Positions 1-8,982 of a stretch of 64,000 nucleotides of DNA are shown piece by piece. The DNA is taken from assembly GCA_016711295.1 (NCBI GenBank), contig JADJTE010000017.1, forward strand, positions 39,785-103,784, written 5' to 3'. This DNA is from Sphingobacteriales bacterium. GTDB lineage: Bacteria; Bacteroidota; Bacteroidia; Chitinophagales; UBA2359. The position numbers and the translations under genes are program-made. Position 1 is the first letter of the stretch; the number at the start of each line of letters is the position of its first letter. The notes under the pieces were generated by a model. That model ran no database searches, had not been told where the DNA came from, and saw only the letters and a program-made list of their open reading frames with translations.

Positions 1-1008
1 GATGTATTTTATGGGCATAATATTTTGTTCTTTTCTCGCAGAGCCGCTAAGCCGCAAAGTCAAAGATTATTTACAATTCAGATTTTGACGGGTATAATAT
101 TTTGTTGTTTTCTCGCAGAGCAACTAAGCCGCAAAGTCAAAGTATATTTACAATTCTGGTTTTTACGGGTATAATATTTTATTGTTTTCTCGCAGAGCCG
201 CTAAGCCGCAAAGCCAAAGGTTATTTACAATTCTGGTTTTTACGGGTATAATATTTTGTTGTTTTCTCGCAGAGCCGCTAAGGCGCAAAGTCAAAGGTTA
301 TTTACAATTCTGGTTTTTACGGGCATAATATTTTGTTGTTTTCTCGCAAAGTCGCTAAGGCGCAAAGTCAAAGATTATTTACAATTTTGGTTTTTACGGG
401 CATAATATTTTGTTGTTTTCTCGCAAAGTCGCTAAGGCACAAAGTCAAAGATTATTTACAATTTTGGTTTTTACGGGCATAATATTTTGTTGTTTTCGCG
501 CAAAGTCGCTAAGACGCAAAGTCAAAGGTTATTTACAATTCTGGTTTTTACTGGCATAATATTTTGTTGTTTTCTCGCAAAGCCGCTAAGCCGCAAAGTC
601 AAGGATTATTTACAATTCTGGTTTTTACGGGCATAATATTTTGTTGTTTTCGCGCAAAGTCGCTAAGCCGCAAAGTCAAGGATTATTTACAATTCTGGTT
701 TTTACTGGCATAATATTTTGTTGTTTTCGCGCAAAGTCGCTAAGGCGCAAAGTCAAATATTATTTACAATTTTGGTTTTTACGGGCATAATATTTTGTTG
801 TTTTCTCGCAAAGCCGCTAAGCCGCAAAGTCAAGGATTATTTACAATTCTGGTTTTTACTGGCATAATATTTTGTTGTTTTCTCGCAAAGTCGCTAAGGC
901 GCAAAGTCAAAGGTTATTTACAATTCTGGTTTTTACTGGCATAATATTTTGTTGTTTTCTCGCAAAGTCGCTAAGGCGCAAAGTCAAAGGTTATTTACAA
1001 TTCTGGTT
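1..1008. repeat. 77-bp tandem repeat array, about 13 copies
   Basis: A unit of exactly 77 bp is repeated head to tail. The landmark ATAATATTTTG begins at 17, 94, 171, 248, 325, 402 and so on up to 941. Copies differ by a few substitutions, mostly in the TCGCAAAGTCGCTAAGGCG part. The array runs off the left edge of the window. Its right end overlaps the last codons and stop codon of the GxxExxY gene, so each unit carries a copy of that gene's 3' tail plus the following 3' flank. There are no unique spacers, so this is not a CRISPR array. Confidence 0.95.
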
Positions 1009-1364
1009 ATTCCTGTTTTTATTAATGGTTCATTAAAGTTTATCAATAGTCCAAGTTTAAGACCTGTCAATCTCAAATAGGTAAGCAATTGTTTGGGATG
1101 AACAGGGGCAATGTTTTCTACGGATTTTATTTCGATAATGACTTTATTTTCAACAATCAAATCAGCTCTAAAACCTATTTCCATTTTCAATTCATTCCAA
1201 ATTACAGGTATTGCTTTTTGTCTTTCTACTTTTAATCCTTGTTTGCTTAATTCAAAATATAAAATTTCTTCATAAACGGATTCCAACAAGCCTGGTCCGA
1301 GTTGCGTATGAATGTGATATGCAGTATTCACAATTATTTTTGATATTTCGTTTTCGTTCATCAT
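984..1364 (-). CDS. GxxExxY family protein (PD-(D/E)XK superfamily)
   Basis: A 126-residue protein carrying the family signature GLLESVY (GxxExxY) near residues 25-31. It is followed by a nuclease-like core with an acidic position in FRADLIVE and the E-x-K pair in VIIEIKSVE, which is the PD-(D/E)XK arrangement. The family is common in Bacteroidota and often multicopy; its biological role is not established. It lies 28 bp downstream of the helicase gene on the same strand and may be cotranscribed. The last eight codons and the TGA stop lie inside the 77-bp tandem array, so array changes could alter the C-terminus. Confidence 0.88.
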   Translation of the reverse strand: MMNENEISKIIVNTAYHIHTQLGPGLLESVYEEILYFELSKQGLKVERQKAIPVIWNELKMEIGFRADLIVENKVIIEIKSVENIAPVHPKQLLTYLRLTGLKLGLLINFNEPLIKTGITRIVNNL

Positions 1365-1392
1365 TTTTAGCGTCTCTGTGTTTAGTGAGCAA

Positions 1393-3627
1393 TTAATCGT
1401 TAAAAAACTGGTTTATTTTGTTGTTCAATTTTACAATGTTGGCTTCAATGTTTTTGCTGTCTTCCAAATACAGGAAATCGAAACGCTGATAGCCGAATTT
1501 TTCTTGGTTGAGTTTTAAAAACTCGGTTTCTACATAGTTTTTCTTGCATTGAAAAACTATGTCCTCTGCATATAAAGCACCTTTGGTTTCAATCAAAAGC
1601 ACTTTGTGTATTTTATCTTTGGCGGTACGTTTCACAATCAAAAAATCGGTGGTGTATTTGCCAATGTTTTTCCAATACTTGCCTTCTTTGGCAAAGCAGT
1701 TAATTACAAACTCGGTTAAGCCACGTTCGCCGTTGTAGTAAATCTCCAATTCCATTTTCTGAAAGTCGGAAAACAATAAGGCTTTTTGCAAGGTTTCAAA
1801 TTCAAAACCACTACTTCCGCCGCCGCCAAAATTGTAGGGTAAGTAATGAAATGATTTGTTTTTAGATTTTACAGCCAAACTGAAATCGTAAGGTTCTTTG
1901 AATTTTTCGTATGAAGCAAAGGCAATTTCTAATGGTGTGCCTTTTACCATTTGTAAATTCATTTCATACAATTCTCTGATTTTTGCTTCATCTATTGTAA
2001 GGGGCAAATTGGTTTTATCTAATTCCAATATCTTTTTGCTGTCTGCTTCGTTGGGGAAAAGTTTTGTGTTTTTCTCTACGTCAGTTAGTTTAGAAGCAAT
2101 GAGCAATTCGGCTTGTTTTGGAATTACTTCAGTATCGGTTTGCAATTCTCGTTTGATGCTGAACGCTACACGGATTTTTGATTGTATCATATATAAATCA
2201 TACAACTCATTGAAAAAACGGTTTCCATTTTTCTCAAAAGAAACGGTTTCAAAAATGGCTGTAAGTTCTTTATCGTATTGGTGTAGTTGCGTTTCGGAAA
2301 TCAAACCGAAACTTTCTCTTGAAATCTGAAAAAGCCATTGATTGTAATTGGCAAAGGCAATTCCTGTTTCGTTTATTATGTCAATAGCTCCTGTGTCAAT
2401 ATTGGAAATTTCGCTGGTGCTGATTAAGGCAGAAGCTTTGAAATCTTCCAAATGCTTGATGATGTTTTTGAGTTTGGCTTTGGTGTTTGCCGTTTCTTCT
2501 TCATCAATGCTTTGGTAAGTAACTTTCATTTGGTAAAACTCCACCTTTGGCATTTGCAAATATTCCATACGGTTGATGCGTTCCACCATATCGGGTTTTC
2601 CGCTTCGCTTGGTGTTGTTCAGTTCGTCAATGCTGCTGTTTTGTTCTTGTTTCAGTTGTTTGTTCAGCGTTTCGGCATTGTCTTTATTCAACCAAATCAA
2701 AGCGGTTTCTTCTTTGTCTTTGTCCACTTGGCGTAAACATCTGCAGGAAGTTTGCAGCACCATATTTTGCGGACTGTCGCCTTTTTGGGAAAGGATTACA
2801 CCGGTCAAACTTGGGCAGTCCCAACCTTCTTTTCCAACCTGCACCAAAAGAATGTATCGCTTTTTGGAAATAGGTAAATCCAATGAACGAAACTCCAACT
2901 CGTTTTCTTTGGGCAAAGAATAGGTTTTGTTTCCTCCGTGATATTTTAAAATTTCAGCAGGATTAATTTTGAGTTCACCTGTTAGGAACGGATAAACTTC
3001 TTCTTCCAATACTCCGATGTTGCTACAATAAATGGCTATTTTGGCTATTGCTCCATTTTCGTAAACCTTGTTTTTGTATAAGTTGTCAAAGTCCTCAATA
3101 CCTTTTTTAATGATTTGAAAGCGGTCAAGGTTTTGCCCGATTTTTACTGTTGGCGTTTTCAGGAATTTTTTAATGGCAGTAACCAACGGATAATAATAAA
3201 CCGTGTTGGTGATTTGCGAAAACTTAAAAGCGTAATCACCTGCTTTGATAATTTCCTGTTTTTGCAAATAAGGTGTTCCCGAAAAACCTAAAACGGTGGT
3301 GATATTTCCTTTGCTGTGCCAATAATTTACGGCTTGTCGCAGTTTTATGTCATCAGTTGCAGCGTGGTGAACTTCGTCTATCAAGATGGATAAATTCGGG
3401 ATTTGTCCGAACAAGCGTTTAAGGTCGTTGCTGGTGTCTTTTTCTTCCTCGTCCAATTCTAACTCGGTTTGAGCATTGAACTTGAAACTTTCCAAAATAA
3501 CTTTCTCCGCATTTACCACAAATACTTGCCCAAATGGATTAGGCAAACAAGCATTTACTTTTTGTGCGTTTGGGTTTCTTGCTTTGTTGCTTTTTTTTAG
3601 CCGATTTCTGTTCGCCCAATACATCAA
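1393..3627 (-). CDS. Type III restriction-like SF2 helicase/nuclease, C-terminal part (frameshifted)
   Basis: This is the downstream part of a helicase-nuclease whose upstream part is 3539-4318. Visible features are the Walker B/DEVH box near residues 84-87 of this frame, SGTPY (motif III-like), a VGKEGWDCPS segment typical of type III restriction Res subunits, and a QTSCRCLR motif VI. Near the C-terminus, a TDFLIV aspartate and LLIETKG form a PD-(D/E)XK nuclease site. The nominal first ~22 residues are out of frame and not real. The two frames join if one base is removed from the eight-T run at 3591-3598. No methylase (Mod) gene is adjacent, so a classical type III system is not shown. It is probably an ATP-dependent DNA translocase/nuclease used in defence. 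Confidence 0.85.
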   Translation of the reverse strand: MMYWANRNRLKKSNKARNPNAQKVNACLPNPFGQVFVVNAEKVILESFKFNAQTELELDEEEKDTSNDLKRLFGQIPNLSILIDEVHHAATDDIKLRQAVNYWHSKGNITTVLGFSGTPYLQKQEIIKAGDYAFKFSQITNTVYYYPLVTAIKKFLKTPTVKIGQNLDRFQIIKKGIEDFDNLYKNKVYENGAIAKIAIYCSNIGVLEEEVYPFLTGELKINPAEILKYHGGNKTYSLPKENELEFRSLDLPISKKRYILLVQVGKEGWDCPSLTGVILSQKGDSPQNMVLQTSCRCLRQVDKDKEETALIWLNKDNAETLNKQLKQEQNSSIDELNNTKRSGKPDMVERINRMEYLQMPKVEFYQMKVTYQSIDEEETANTKAKLKNIIKHLEDFKASALISTSEISNIDTGAIDIINETGIAFANYNQWLFQISRESFGLISETQLHQYDKELTAIFETVSFEKNGNRFFNELYDLYMIQSKIRVAFSIKRELQTDTEVIPKQAELLIASKLTDVEKNTKLFPNEADSKKILELDKTNLPLTIDEAKIRELYEMNLQMVKGTPLEIAFASYEKFKEPYDFSLAVKSKNKSFHYLPYNFGGGGSSGFEFETLQKALLFSDFQKMELEIYYNGERGLTEFVINCFAKEGKYWKNIGKYTTDFLIVKRTAKDKIHKVLLIETKGALYAEDIVFQCKKNYVETEFLKLNQEKFGYQRFDFLYLEDSKNIEANIVKLNNKINQFFND

Positions 3628-4318
3628 ACTTCAATAGTTTTTTCAGTTTACTTGCCGATGGTTCGGGCAAAACCCAAGAAGGGTCGTAGTTTTCAATCGT
3701 TTTTAAACTTGGAACGATAGAAGATTTTAAGCCCGAAGGAATAAGCACCAAAAAATTATGAGCAAACGCCTTATTGTTCGGTTCGTTGTCGGCAAAATAC
3801 AAGTCCAAATAAATGAAAGCAGCCATCAGGAAAGTTTTACCTGCACCCATTGGCAAACTCATTAAATAGTCGGCATAGCTTACCTTGTAAAAAATGCTTT
3901 TAATAATGGTGTTGTAATCTAATTCAGTTGGTTTTTCAATAATTAGTTTCTCCAATTCGGGAAGCAAAGTGCCTTTATCTGTTTTTGTTCTGGCAAAGTT
4001 ATAGAGTGCAAAAGCGTCTTTATGTGCGCTTAAATATTCTCTTGCCGTCTGGTTGATATTCAATTTTGAAAGGTCAGTTCCGTTGGTAAAAAATCCCTCT
4101 GAAAATAGTTGCCAAAGCGGTTTGTTCTGTCCTTCTATTTTCAAAAACAAATAGGTTTCAATCGCTTCAATTTGCGTATCGCGAAGTTGTCCTTTATTGC
4201 GGATATATTTGACCAAATCGCGAATGGTGCAGTCGTCAGACTGTAACCATTTATTTTTTTTGTCTTGTATGATTGTATGCAGCATTATTTTTCTTGTGTT
4301 TAATTTTGTCTTTGACAA
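3539..4318 (-). CDS. Type III restriction-like SF2 helicase/nuclease, N-terminal part (frameshifted)
   Basis: This is the N-terminal portion of the protein continued in 1393-3627; together they encode roughly 970 residues. RDTQIEAIE near residue 47 resembles a Q-motif, and MGAGKT at residues 157-162 is Walker A. The last ~20 residues, rich in Lys and Gln, are read out of frame after the eight-A run (coding strand). Removing one A restores the sequence into the DEVH-containing half. The run is a plausible site for a sequencing error or for slippage-based phase variation; the sequence alone cannot decide. An alternative start 33 bp downstream (MLHTII) is possible. It lies 85 bp after the CARF-nuclease gene on the same strand. 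Confidence 0.85.
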   Translation of the reverse strand: MSKTKLNTRKIMLHTIIQDKKNKWLQSDDCTIRDLVKYIRNKGQLRDTQIEAIETYLFLKIEGQNKPLWQLFSEGFFTNGTDLSKLNINQTAREYLSAHKDAFALYNFARTKTDKGTLLPELEKLIIEKPTELDYNTIIKSIFYKVSYADYLMSLPMGAGKTFLMAAFIYLDLYFADNEPNNKAFAHNFLVLIPSGLKSSIVPSLKTIENYDPSWVLPEPSASKLKKLLKFDVLGEQKSAKKKQQSKKPKRTKSKCLFA

Positions 4319-4403
4319 CTTTCAAAACCTATTTATTTATTGGCTTTCATTCGTTTGGCTCAAATTTTCTGATGATAGCCTGATTGGTAGGCAGGCAGAA
4401 AAA

Positions 4404-4808
4404 TTATTGGATAAACTGCCGTAAAGCATTGATAAAACTGTCCTGATTTCTCGTCACTTTGCCGTCCAATAGTTTGATGTCAAATGTGTCTAAACGTTTG
4501 CTCTGGTCATTATACTCATTTAGGCATACGATGGCACTTTTGACGAATAAACCAAATTCTTTTCTTATGGCATGGAGTTTATAGGCGGTTAGGTCAAAAA
4601 TTTCTTTATTTAAGTGCGTTTTACACTCGACAACATAAATAACGTTGTTTCGCATTAATACCACATCTAATTCATTAGGCGTAGTATGTTTTTGAATCAA
4701 TACGCTATTGCCCATAAAGCGGTCATCTAATTGAAATAGATTTTGTATCGTGGTATAGACATATTCTTCTAACCATTGCCCTCGTAAATAATTGATTTCT
4801 TTGACCAA
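4404..4808 (-). CDS. Card1/Can2-like nuclease domain (DUF1887), C-terminal half
   Basis: A PD-(D/E)XK nuclease domain with Asp48 in NELDVV and Glu61-x-Lys63 in VVECKTH. It is the expected C-terminal partner of the CARF domain in 4769-5515. The nominal start is a TTG inside the overlap. The CARF frame reads ...FWSKK and this frame reads VKEINYLRG, so a one-base change near 4795-4805 gives continuous FWSKEINYLRG. Combined length is about 370 residues, the normal size of Card1 proteins. In characterised members, cyclic tetra-adenylate made by a type III CRISPR complex activates DNA/RNA cleavage. It could also be a genuinely split two-chain enzyme, but a frameshift is more likely. Confidence 0.85.
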   Translation of the reverse strand: MVKEINYLRGQWLEEYVYTTIQNLFQLDDRFMGNSVLIQKHTTPNELDVVLMRNNVIYVVECKTHLNKEIFDLTAYKLHAIRKEFGLFVKSAIVCLNEYNDQSKRLDTFDIKLLDGKVTRNQDSFINALRQFIQ

Positions 4809-5515
4809 AAGTTGGGTAGGGATTGGGGCTTGAAGCCAATAATATTGAGTGTTAGCCGTAAGGTATCAGCTAAATTGGAGGGTAAAGAAGACAGCAGCAG
4901 GTTTTGTTCCTGATGCGCTTGATTTTTTAATATATCTATGCCTTTCCTAACATTGATACTATCTTTTGCTTTGGGAGTCACCCTATGTTGCCATAAACGC
5001 TTGCTGACGGAAGGGGTTTGTACTAAACTGTATTGCTTGTCGGGGTTTTGGATAGTAATGCCGTAGCCTTTCAAATAATCTTTGAGCGATATGCGATATT
5101 CTATGCGTTGGATTTGCTCATTGGCGGGTGGAAAAATTTGCTTATACTCATTTTTGCCAATAGGAATATAATACATTTTGCTGTTAAATCGCGAGAAGAA
5201 GCTATAAACGCCTAATGACATTATTTTAGTGCCACCCGTTATATTGACGATAAATTGGAGGTCTGTTCGACTTAGCTGCAATGCCTCTAATTTGGATTCG
5301 ACATCTGCCAAAGACTCTTCATTGACGACGACTCTTGGGTAGCATTGTTGGTCGGTTATTTGACAGACGGATAATATATTATCTAACTGCCTGCCTTTGT
5401 TCATTTTATCGGTAGTGATAAACAGATATTTGTCGGTTTGCTTTGCGAACTCTTTGATAAACAATATGTTGGGTATTGTTTGTTCGGATATAATATTGAC
5501 CTGAACGGTGTGCAT
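4769..5515 (-). CDS. Card1/Can2-like CARF sensor domain, N-terminal half
   Basis: The N-terminus (VNIISEQTIPNILFIKEF) matches the start of DUF1887/Card1 proteins. The glycine-rich CARF ligand loop TGGTK is at residues 93-97, followed by MSLGVYSFF. CARF domains of this family bind cyclic oligoadenylates. The residues after NFWSKK are out of frame and continue in 4404-4808. No Cas10 or other type III effector genes are visible, so the second-messenger source, if any, must be elsewhere in the genome. cas1 and cas2 lie about 26 kb to the right. The order sensor-nuclease, helicase-nuclease, GxxExxY on one strand suggests a defence cassette. Confidence 0.87.
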   Translation of the reverse strand: MHTVQVNIISEQTIPNILFIKEFAKQTDKYLFITTDKMNKGRQLDNILSVCQITDQQCYPRVVVNEESLADVESKLEALQLSRTDLQFIVNITGGTKIMSLGVYSFFSRFNSKMYYIPIGKNEYKQIFPPANEQIQRIEYRISLKDYLKGYGITIQNPDKQYSLVQTPSVSKRLWQHRVTPKAKDSINVRKGIDILKNQAHQEQNLLLSSLPSNLADTLRLTLNIIGFKPQSLPNFWSKKSIIYEGNG

Positions 5516-5704
5516 GCGATAATAATGTGATAATTAGATGTCAAATATTTTTGAAGGGGCACCTTCTGCAAAGATAAACCTATTTTATGACACCCATACC
5601 GCCTGCCGTTCAGAAATAGCTCCGTACTAAAAATATTGGCGTGCTGTGTAGTCGCACGCTTCAATCTCCAGAAAGAACCTATGAATTGATGCCTTTGAGG
5701 GTCT

Positions 5705-6343
5705 TTAATCGACCAAAAACGGGTTATATTTCCGTTCGTGTCCTATGGTGGTGGGTTGTCCGTGCCCAGAATAAACCTTTACGTGGTCGCCCAAGGGCAG
5801 CAATTGTTCGGTAATGCTTTGCAGGAGTGTATCGTAGTCGCCGCCTGGCAGGTCGGTGCGTCCGATGCTTTGATAAAACAATACATCGCCTGCGATGAGC
5901 GTGCCCGATGCTTCGTGATAGAGCGATATGCTGGCGGGCGAGTGCCCTGGCGTGAATAAAACCGATAAGGTTGTTTTGCCAAATTGTATGGTATCGCCGT
6001 TGCGCACAAATTGGGTGATAGGAGGCGACAGTTCTACGGGCAAGCCCACCATTTTGCCATAGCTTGTGGCGGCTTCTAATACGGCTATTTCGCCTTGGTG
6101 TGCGGTTAAGGGCAGCCCGTAGGTATCTGCTACGTAGCGGTTGCCAAATACGTGGTCGATATGGCAATGGGTATTGACCATACGCACGGGGCGCAGACTG
6201 TGCTGGGCGATAAAATCGCTGAGGCGTTTTTTTTCTGCCGCTTGGTAGCAACCAGGGTCAATGATAAGGCATTCGCCCGTAGAGTCGTATAAGACGTAAG
6301 TGTTTTCCTGAAACGGATTGAACGTAAAATAGGCAATTTCCAT
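5705..6343 (-). CDS. MBL-fold metallo-hydrolase (glyoxalase II-like)
   Basis: A 212-residue metallo-beta-lactamase-fold hydrolase. The dinuclear metal motif HCHIDH is at about residues 60-65 (NTHCHIDHVFGN). Further ligands are in TPGHSPASISLY, AGDVLF and the late SGHGQPTT histidine. This set fits hydroxyacylglutathione hydrolase-like thioesterases; the actual substrate is not evident. It starts 15 bp after the M42 peptidase stop on the same strand, so the two are likely one transcript. Confidence 0.9.
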   Translation of the reverse strand: MEIAYFTFNPFQENTYVLYDSTGECLIIDPGCYQAAEKKRLSDFIAQHSLRPVRMVNTHCHIDHVFGNRYVADTYGLPLTAHQGEIAVLEAATSYGKMVGLPVELSPPITQFVRNGDTIQFGKTTLSVLFTPGHSPASISLYHEASGTLIAGDVLFYQSIGRTDLPGGDYDTLLQSITEQLLPLGDHVKVYSGHGQPTTIGHERKYNPFLVD

Positions 6344-6357
6344 TATGCCGAGCAGAT

Positions 6358-7447
6358 TAATGCAGGTATTTAAAATTATGTCCTTCTTCTATTTTTTGCA
6401 AAACCTCGTACATGAGGCGTATAGTATTGACTACATCGTCTTGGTGCGTCATCTCTACGGTCGAGTGCATATAGCGGAGCGGCAGCGATAGGAGCGCAGA
6501 GACAGTGCCTTTATAGCTATACGCAAACGCATCGGTATCGGTGCCCGTACTATCGCCGCATACTTCTATTTGGTACGGTATTTCGCAGGTTTTGGCGGTA
6601 TTGATGATTAGGTCGGCAAACTTATTTTGTACTGCCGCCCCAGGGCTATCGATGGTCCTTCGCCCGATTTAATGCTACCATATTTGATGCGATTGATGCC
6701 CGGCGTACTCGTATCGTGGGTTACGTCGGTGATGAGGGCTACATGTGGCTGAATGGTACGGCTGACCATAGCCGCGCCGCGCAGCCCTATTTCTTCTTGT
6801 ACCGAATTGACTACGTATAAGCTATACGGCAATTCGATATTGTTTTCGCGCAGCATACGCGCTACTTGGGCTATCATAAATCCGCCCATACGGTTGTCTA
6901 ATGCCCGCCCCATGTAGTAGCGTTGGTTGAGGCTTGTAAATTCATCTTCAGACCACCATGCTACCTATCCCGATGCCGAGGTCTAATACTTCTTGTTTGG
7001 TCTGACAGCCGCAGTCCAAGAACAAACTTTCTACTTTGGGTGCGGGGTCGCCGTCGCGGCGCAGGTGTATGGCGGGCCAGCCGAAAACAGCTTTTATCGA
7101 GTGCTGCATATCGCGACTATAGACGTTTACGCGTTTTGATAGGGCTTGCAGGTGGTCGCTACCGCCGTTGCGATAGACATATAATAGTCCTTCGTCGCTG
7201 ATATGGTTTACGACCCACGAAATCTCGTCGACATGGGCTTCTATCACTACGCGGTAGGGTTTGTTAGGGTTGATGATGCCGTATGCTGTGCCGTAATTGT
7301 CTACTTCGTAGTGGTCGAAATAAGGCTTGGCATAGTCGAGCCATGTTTGTTGCCCGCGCCACTCGCAGCCCGTTGGCGAGGGAGTATTGAGGTAGCGCGT
7401 CAAAAAGATAGGGCATCTTCGGTCAAAATTTGTTCGGTAGGGAGCAT
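6358..7447 (-). CDS. M42 family metallopeptidase (interrupted by three frameshifts)
   Basis: A glutamyl aminopeptidase/endoglucanase-like M42 enzyme of about 363 residues. The proposed start at 7447 (MLPTEQILTED) continues into LTRYLNTPSPTG after a shift near 7403 in a T run. AHVDEISW carries the first metal ligand. A second shift near 6940 leads to RALDNRMGG, VQEEIGLRGA (catalytic and metal glutamates) and the DVTHD region. A third shift near 6640 leads to GDSTGTDTDAF, RYMHSTVEM and the stop at 6358. All catalytic motifs are present once frames are joined, so it is probably an intact gene with sequencing indels. A TATCTTTG promoter box lies upstream at 7492-7499. Confidence 0.85.
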
Positions 7448-7491
7448 TGGCTTGGCGATGGCTTTTAGCTGAATGGTCAAAAAATAAGGTG

Positions 7492-7499
7492 CAAAGATA
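7492..7499 (-). promoter_or_regulatory. TAnnTTTG promoter box for the M42 peptidase gene
   Basis: On the minus strand this reads TATCTTTG, matching the Bacteroidota -7 consensus TAnnTTTG. It lies about 45 bp upstream of the proposed M42 start and probably drives the M42-MBL pair. Confidence 0.55.
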
Positions 7500-7637
7500 A
7501 CATTTATTCCGTTCAAGGTATAGCGTAAATGGCGGAAGTTTTGCCCGAAAAACATTTTTAACGCTTGTGTTTGAGCAATTAGGCATAGCGCGGATAAGGG
7601 CATTAGGTAATGCCATACGGATTTGTATTATTATTTT

Positions 7638-7752
7638 GTAACTATTTAGCCTTGTAGGGGGAACTAATCGAATATGCAGCGATGTCAGGCATTATTAGAT
7701 AGGCATTGCCCAAAACCCCCATACCCAAAACCCCTATACCCTAAATAGTTGC
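7638..7752 (+). mobile_element. Miniature inverted-repeat element, copy 1
   Basis: A 115-bp element with ends GTAACTATTTAG and CTAAATAGTTGC. It is flanked on both sides by the 9-bp direct repeat TATTATTTT (7629-7637 and 7753-7761). The interior is shared with the other copies (CCTTGTAGG, AATATGCAGCGATGTCAGG, ATTATTAGATAGG, then an A/C-rich tract). No ORF is present. This copy sits between the divergent M42 and lpxD promoters. Confidence 0.9.
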
Positions 7753-7880
7753 TATTATTTTAATATTTCTCCGCCTTTGTTCTGAATATCGCGTTTAGCG
7801 ACAAGGAAAAATGGGGTCAATTTTGACTTCTGAATAAATGCTAAACACGCATTTTGTTAGCTAAATTGCTCGGAAATGCT

Positions 7881-7888
7881 TACCTTTG
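7881..7888 (+). promoter_or_regulatory. TAnnTTTG promoter box for lpxD
   Basis: TACCTTTG is separated from the lpxD ATG by only four bases. Transcription would therefore start at or very near the start codon, giving an almost leaderless mRNA. The same spacing is seen at the endonuclease gene (50324-50331). Confidence 0.55.
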
Positions 7889-7892
7889 CCGT

Positions 7893-8933
7893 ATGAAGAT
7901 TACAGCACGCGAATTAGCCGCTTGGCTCCATGGCACAATAGAAGGCGATGCCGACATTAGCATTGACCGCCTTAGCAAAATTGAGGAGGCAACAGCAGGC
8001 GGGTTGAGTTTTATTGCCAACGCCAAGTACTTGCCCTATGCCCAAACAACAGGTGCGTCCATACTCATCGTATCGGCACAACTAAGCATCGACCCGCCTG
8101 TGGCGGCTACTATTGTGCGTGTAGCTGATGCCCAAACCGCCTTTGCTATACTGCTCGACCGATATGCCCAACTGACCGCGCCGCCCCCACCCATTGGTAT
8201 AGAACAACCTTGTTATATATCGCCCACAGCCAGTATAGAGAAAGACGTATATATTGGCGCATTTGCTTATATAGGACATAACGCGCATATAGGCGCAGGC
8301 ACGCGCATCTACCCGCATACATATATCGGCAATCACACCCGCGTGGGCGAACAATGTATCGTTTATGCGGGCGTAAAACTATACGACCAATGTATATTGG
8401 GCAATCGCTGTATCGTACATGCGGGAACGGTCATAGGTAGCGACGGATTCGGTTTTGCGCCACAACCCGATGGCAGCTACCAAAAAATACCCCAAACAGG
8501 CAATGTAGTAGTCGAAGATGACGTTGAAATAGGTGCTAACACCACCATAGACCGCGCTACGTTGGGAAGTACGCTCATTAAACGCGGAGTAAAATTGGAC
8601 AACCTCATACAAGTAGCCCACAACGTCCAAATAGGTGAATATACCGTAATTGCCGCCCAGACGGGTATTGCGGGCAGCACCCGCATAGGGGCACGCTGTA
8701 TGATAGGTGGGCAAGTGGGTTTTGCAGGACATTTAAATATAGCCGATGACACCAAAATACAAGCCCAAAGCGGCATCGCCCAAAACGTGACCGAGACCAA
8801 CCAAGCCTTGATGGGGTCGCCCGCTATTGCCTACCGCAATTATCAACGCTCGTTTATCATATTCAAACAATTGCCCGAATTAGCCACCCAATTGCGGCAA
8901 CTATCCCGAAAAATAGAAGAGAAAGATAAATAG
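7893..8933 (+). CDS. lpxD: UDP-3-O-acylglucosamine N-acyltransferase LpxD
   Basis: LpxD adds the N-linked 3-hydroxyacyl chain in lipid A synthesis in the cytoplasm. The protein has the N-terminal LpxD uridine-binding domain (MKITARELAAWLHG) and then a left-handed beta-helix of hexapeptide repeats (IEKDVYIGAFAYIGHNAHIG and onward). The catalytic-histidine segment is LDNLIQVAHNVQIGEYT. The helical C-terminal tail with QLPELATQLRQLSRK fits the family. The start at 7893 is chosen over an in-frame ATG at 7854 because the family begins at MKIT and a promoter box lies at 7881-7888. It ends 49 bp before the TamB-like gene and is likely cotranscribed with it. Confidence 0.94.
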   Translation: MKITARELAAWLHGTIEGDADISIDRLSKIEEATAGGLSFIANAKYLPYAQTTGASILIVSAQLSIDPPVAATIVRVADAQTAFAILLDRYAQLTAPPPPIGIEQPCYISPTASIEKDVYIGAFAYIGHNAHIGAGTRIYPHTYIGNHTRVGEQCIVYAGVKLYDQCILGNRCIVHAGTVIGSDGFGFAPQPDGSYQKIPQTGNVVVEDDVEIGANTTIDRATLGSTLIKRGVKLDNLIQVAHNVQIGEYTVIAAQTGIAGSTRIGARCMIGGQVGFAGHLNIADDTKIQAQSGIAQNVTETNQALMGSPAIAYRNYQRSFIIFKQLPELATQLRQLSRKIEEKDK

Positions 8934-8982
8934 TGAAATTTGCGATTTTGGATTATCGCCCTAATTCCCGATACCCTTATTC

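Noticed and set aside
1..1008. Possible CRISPR array at the left edge
   Set aside because: The whole 77-bp unit is conserved, including the part that would be the spacer, so it is an ordinary tandem repeat.
5401..5664. An 87-codon minus-strand frame upstream of and overlapping the CARF gene
   Set aside because: It overlaps the well-supported CARF start in another frame and shows no family features.
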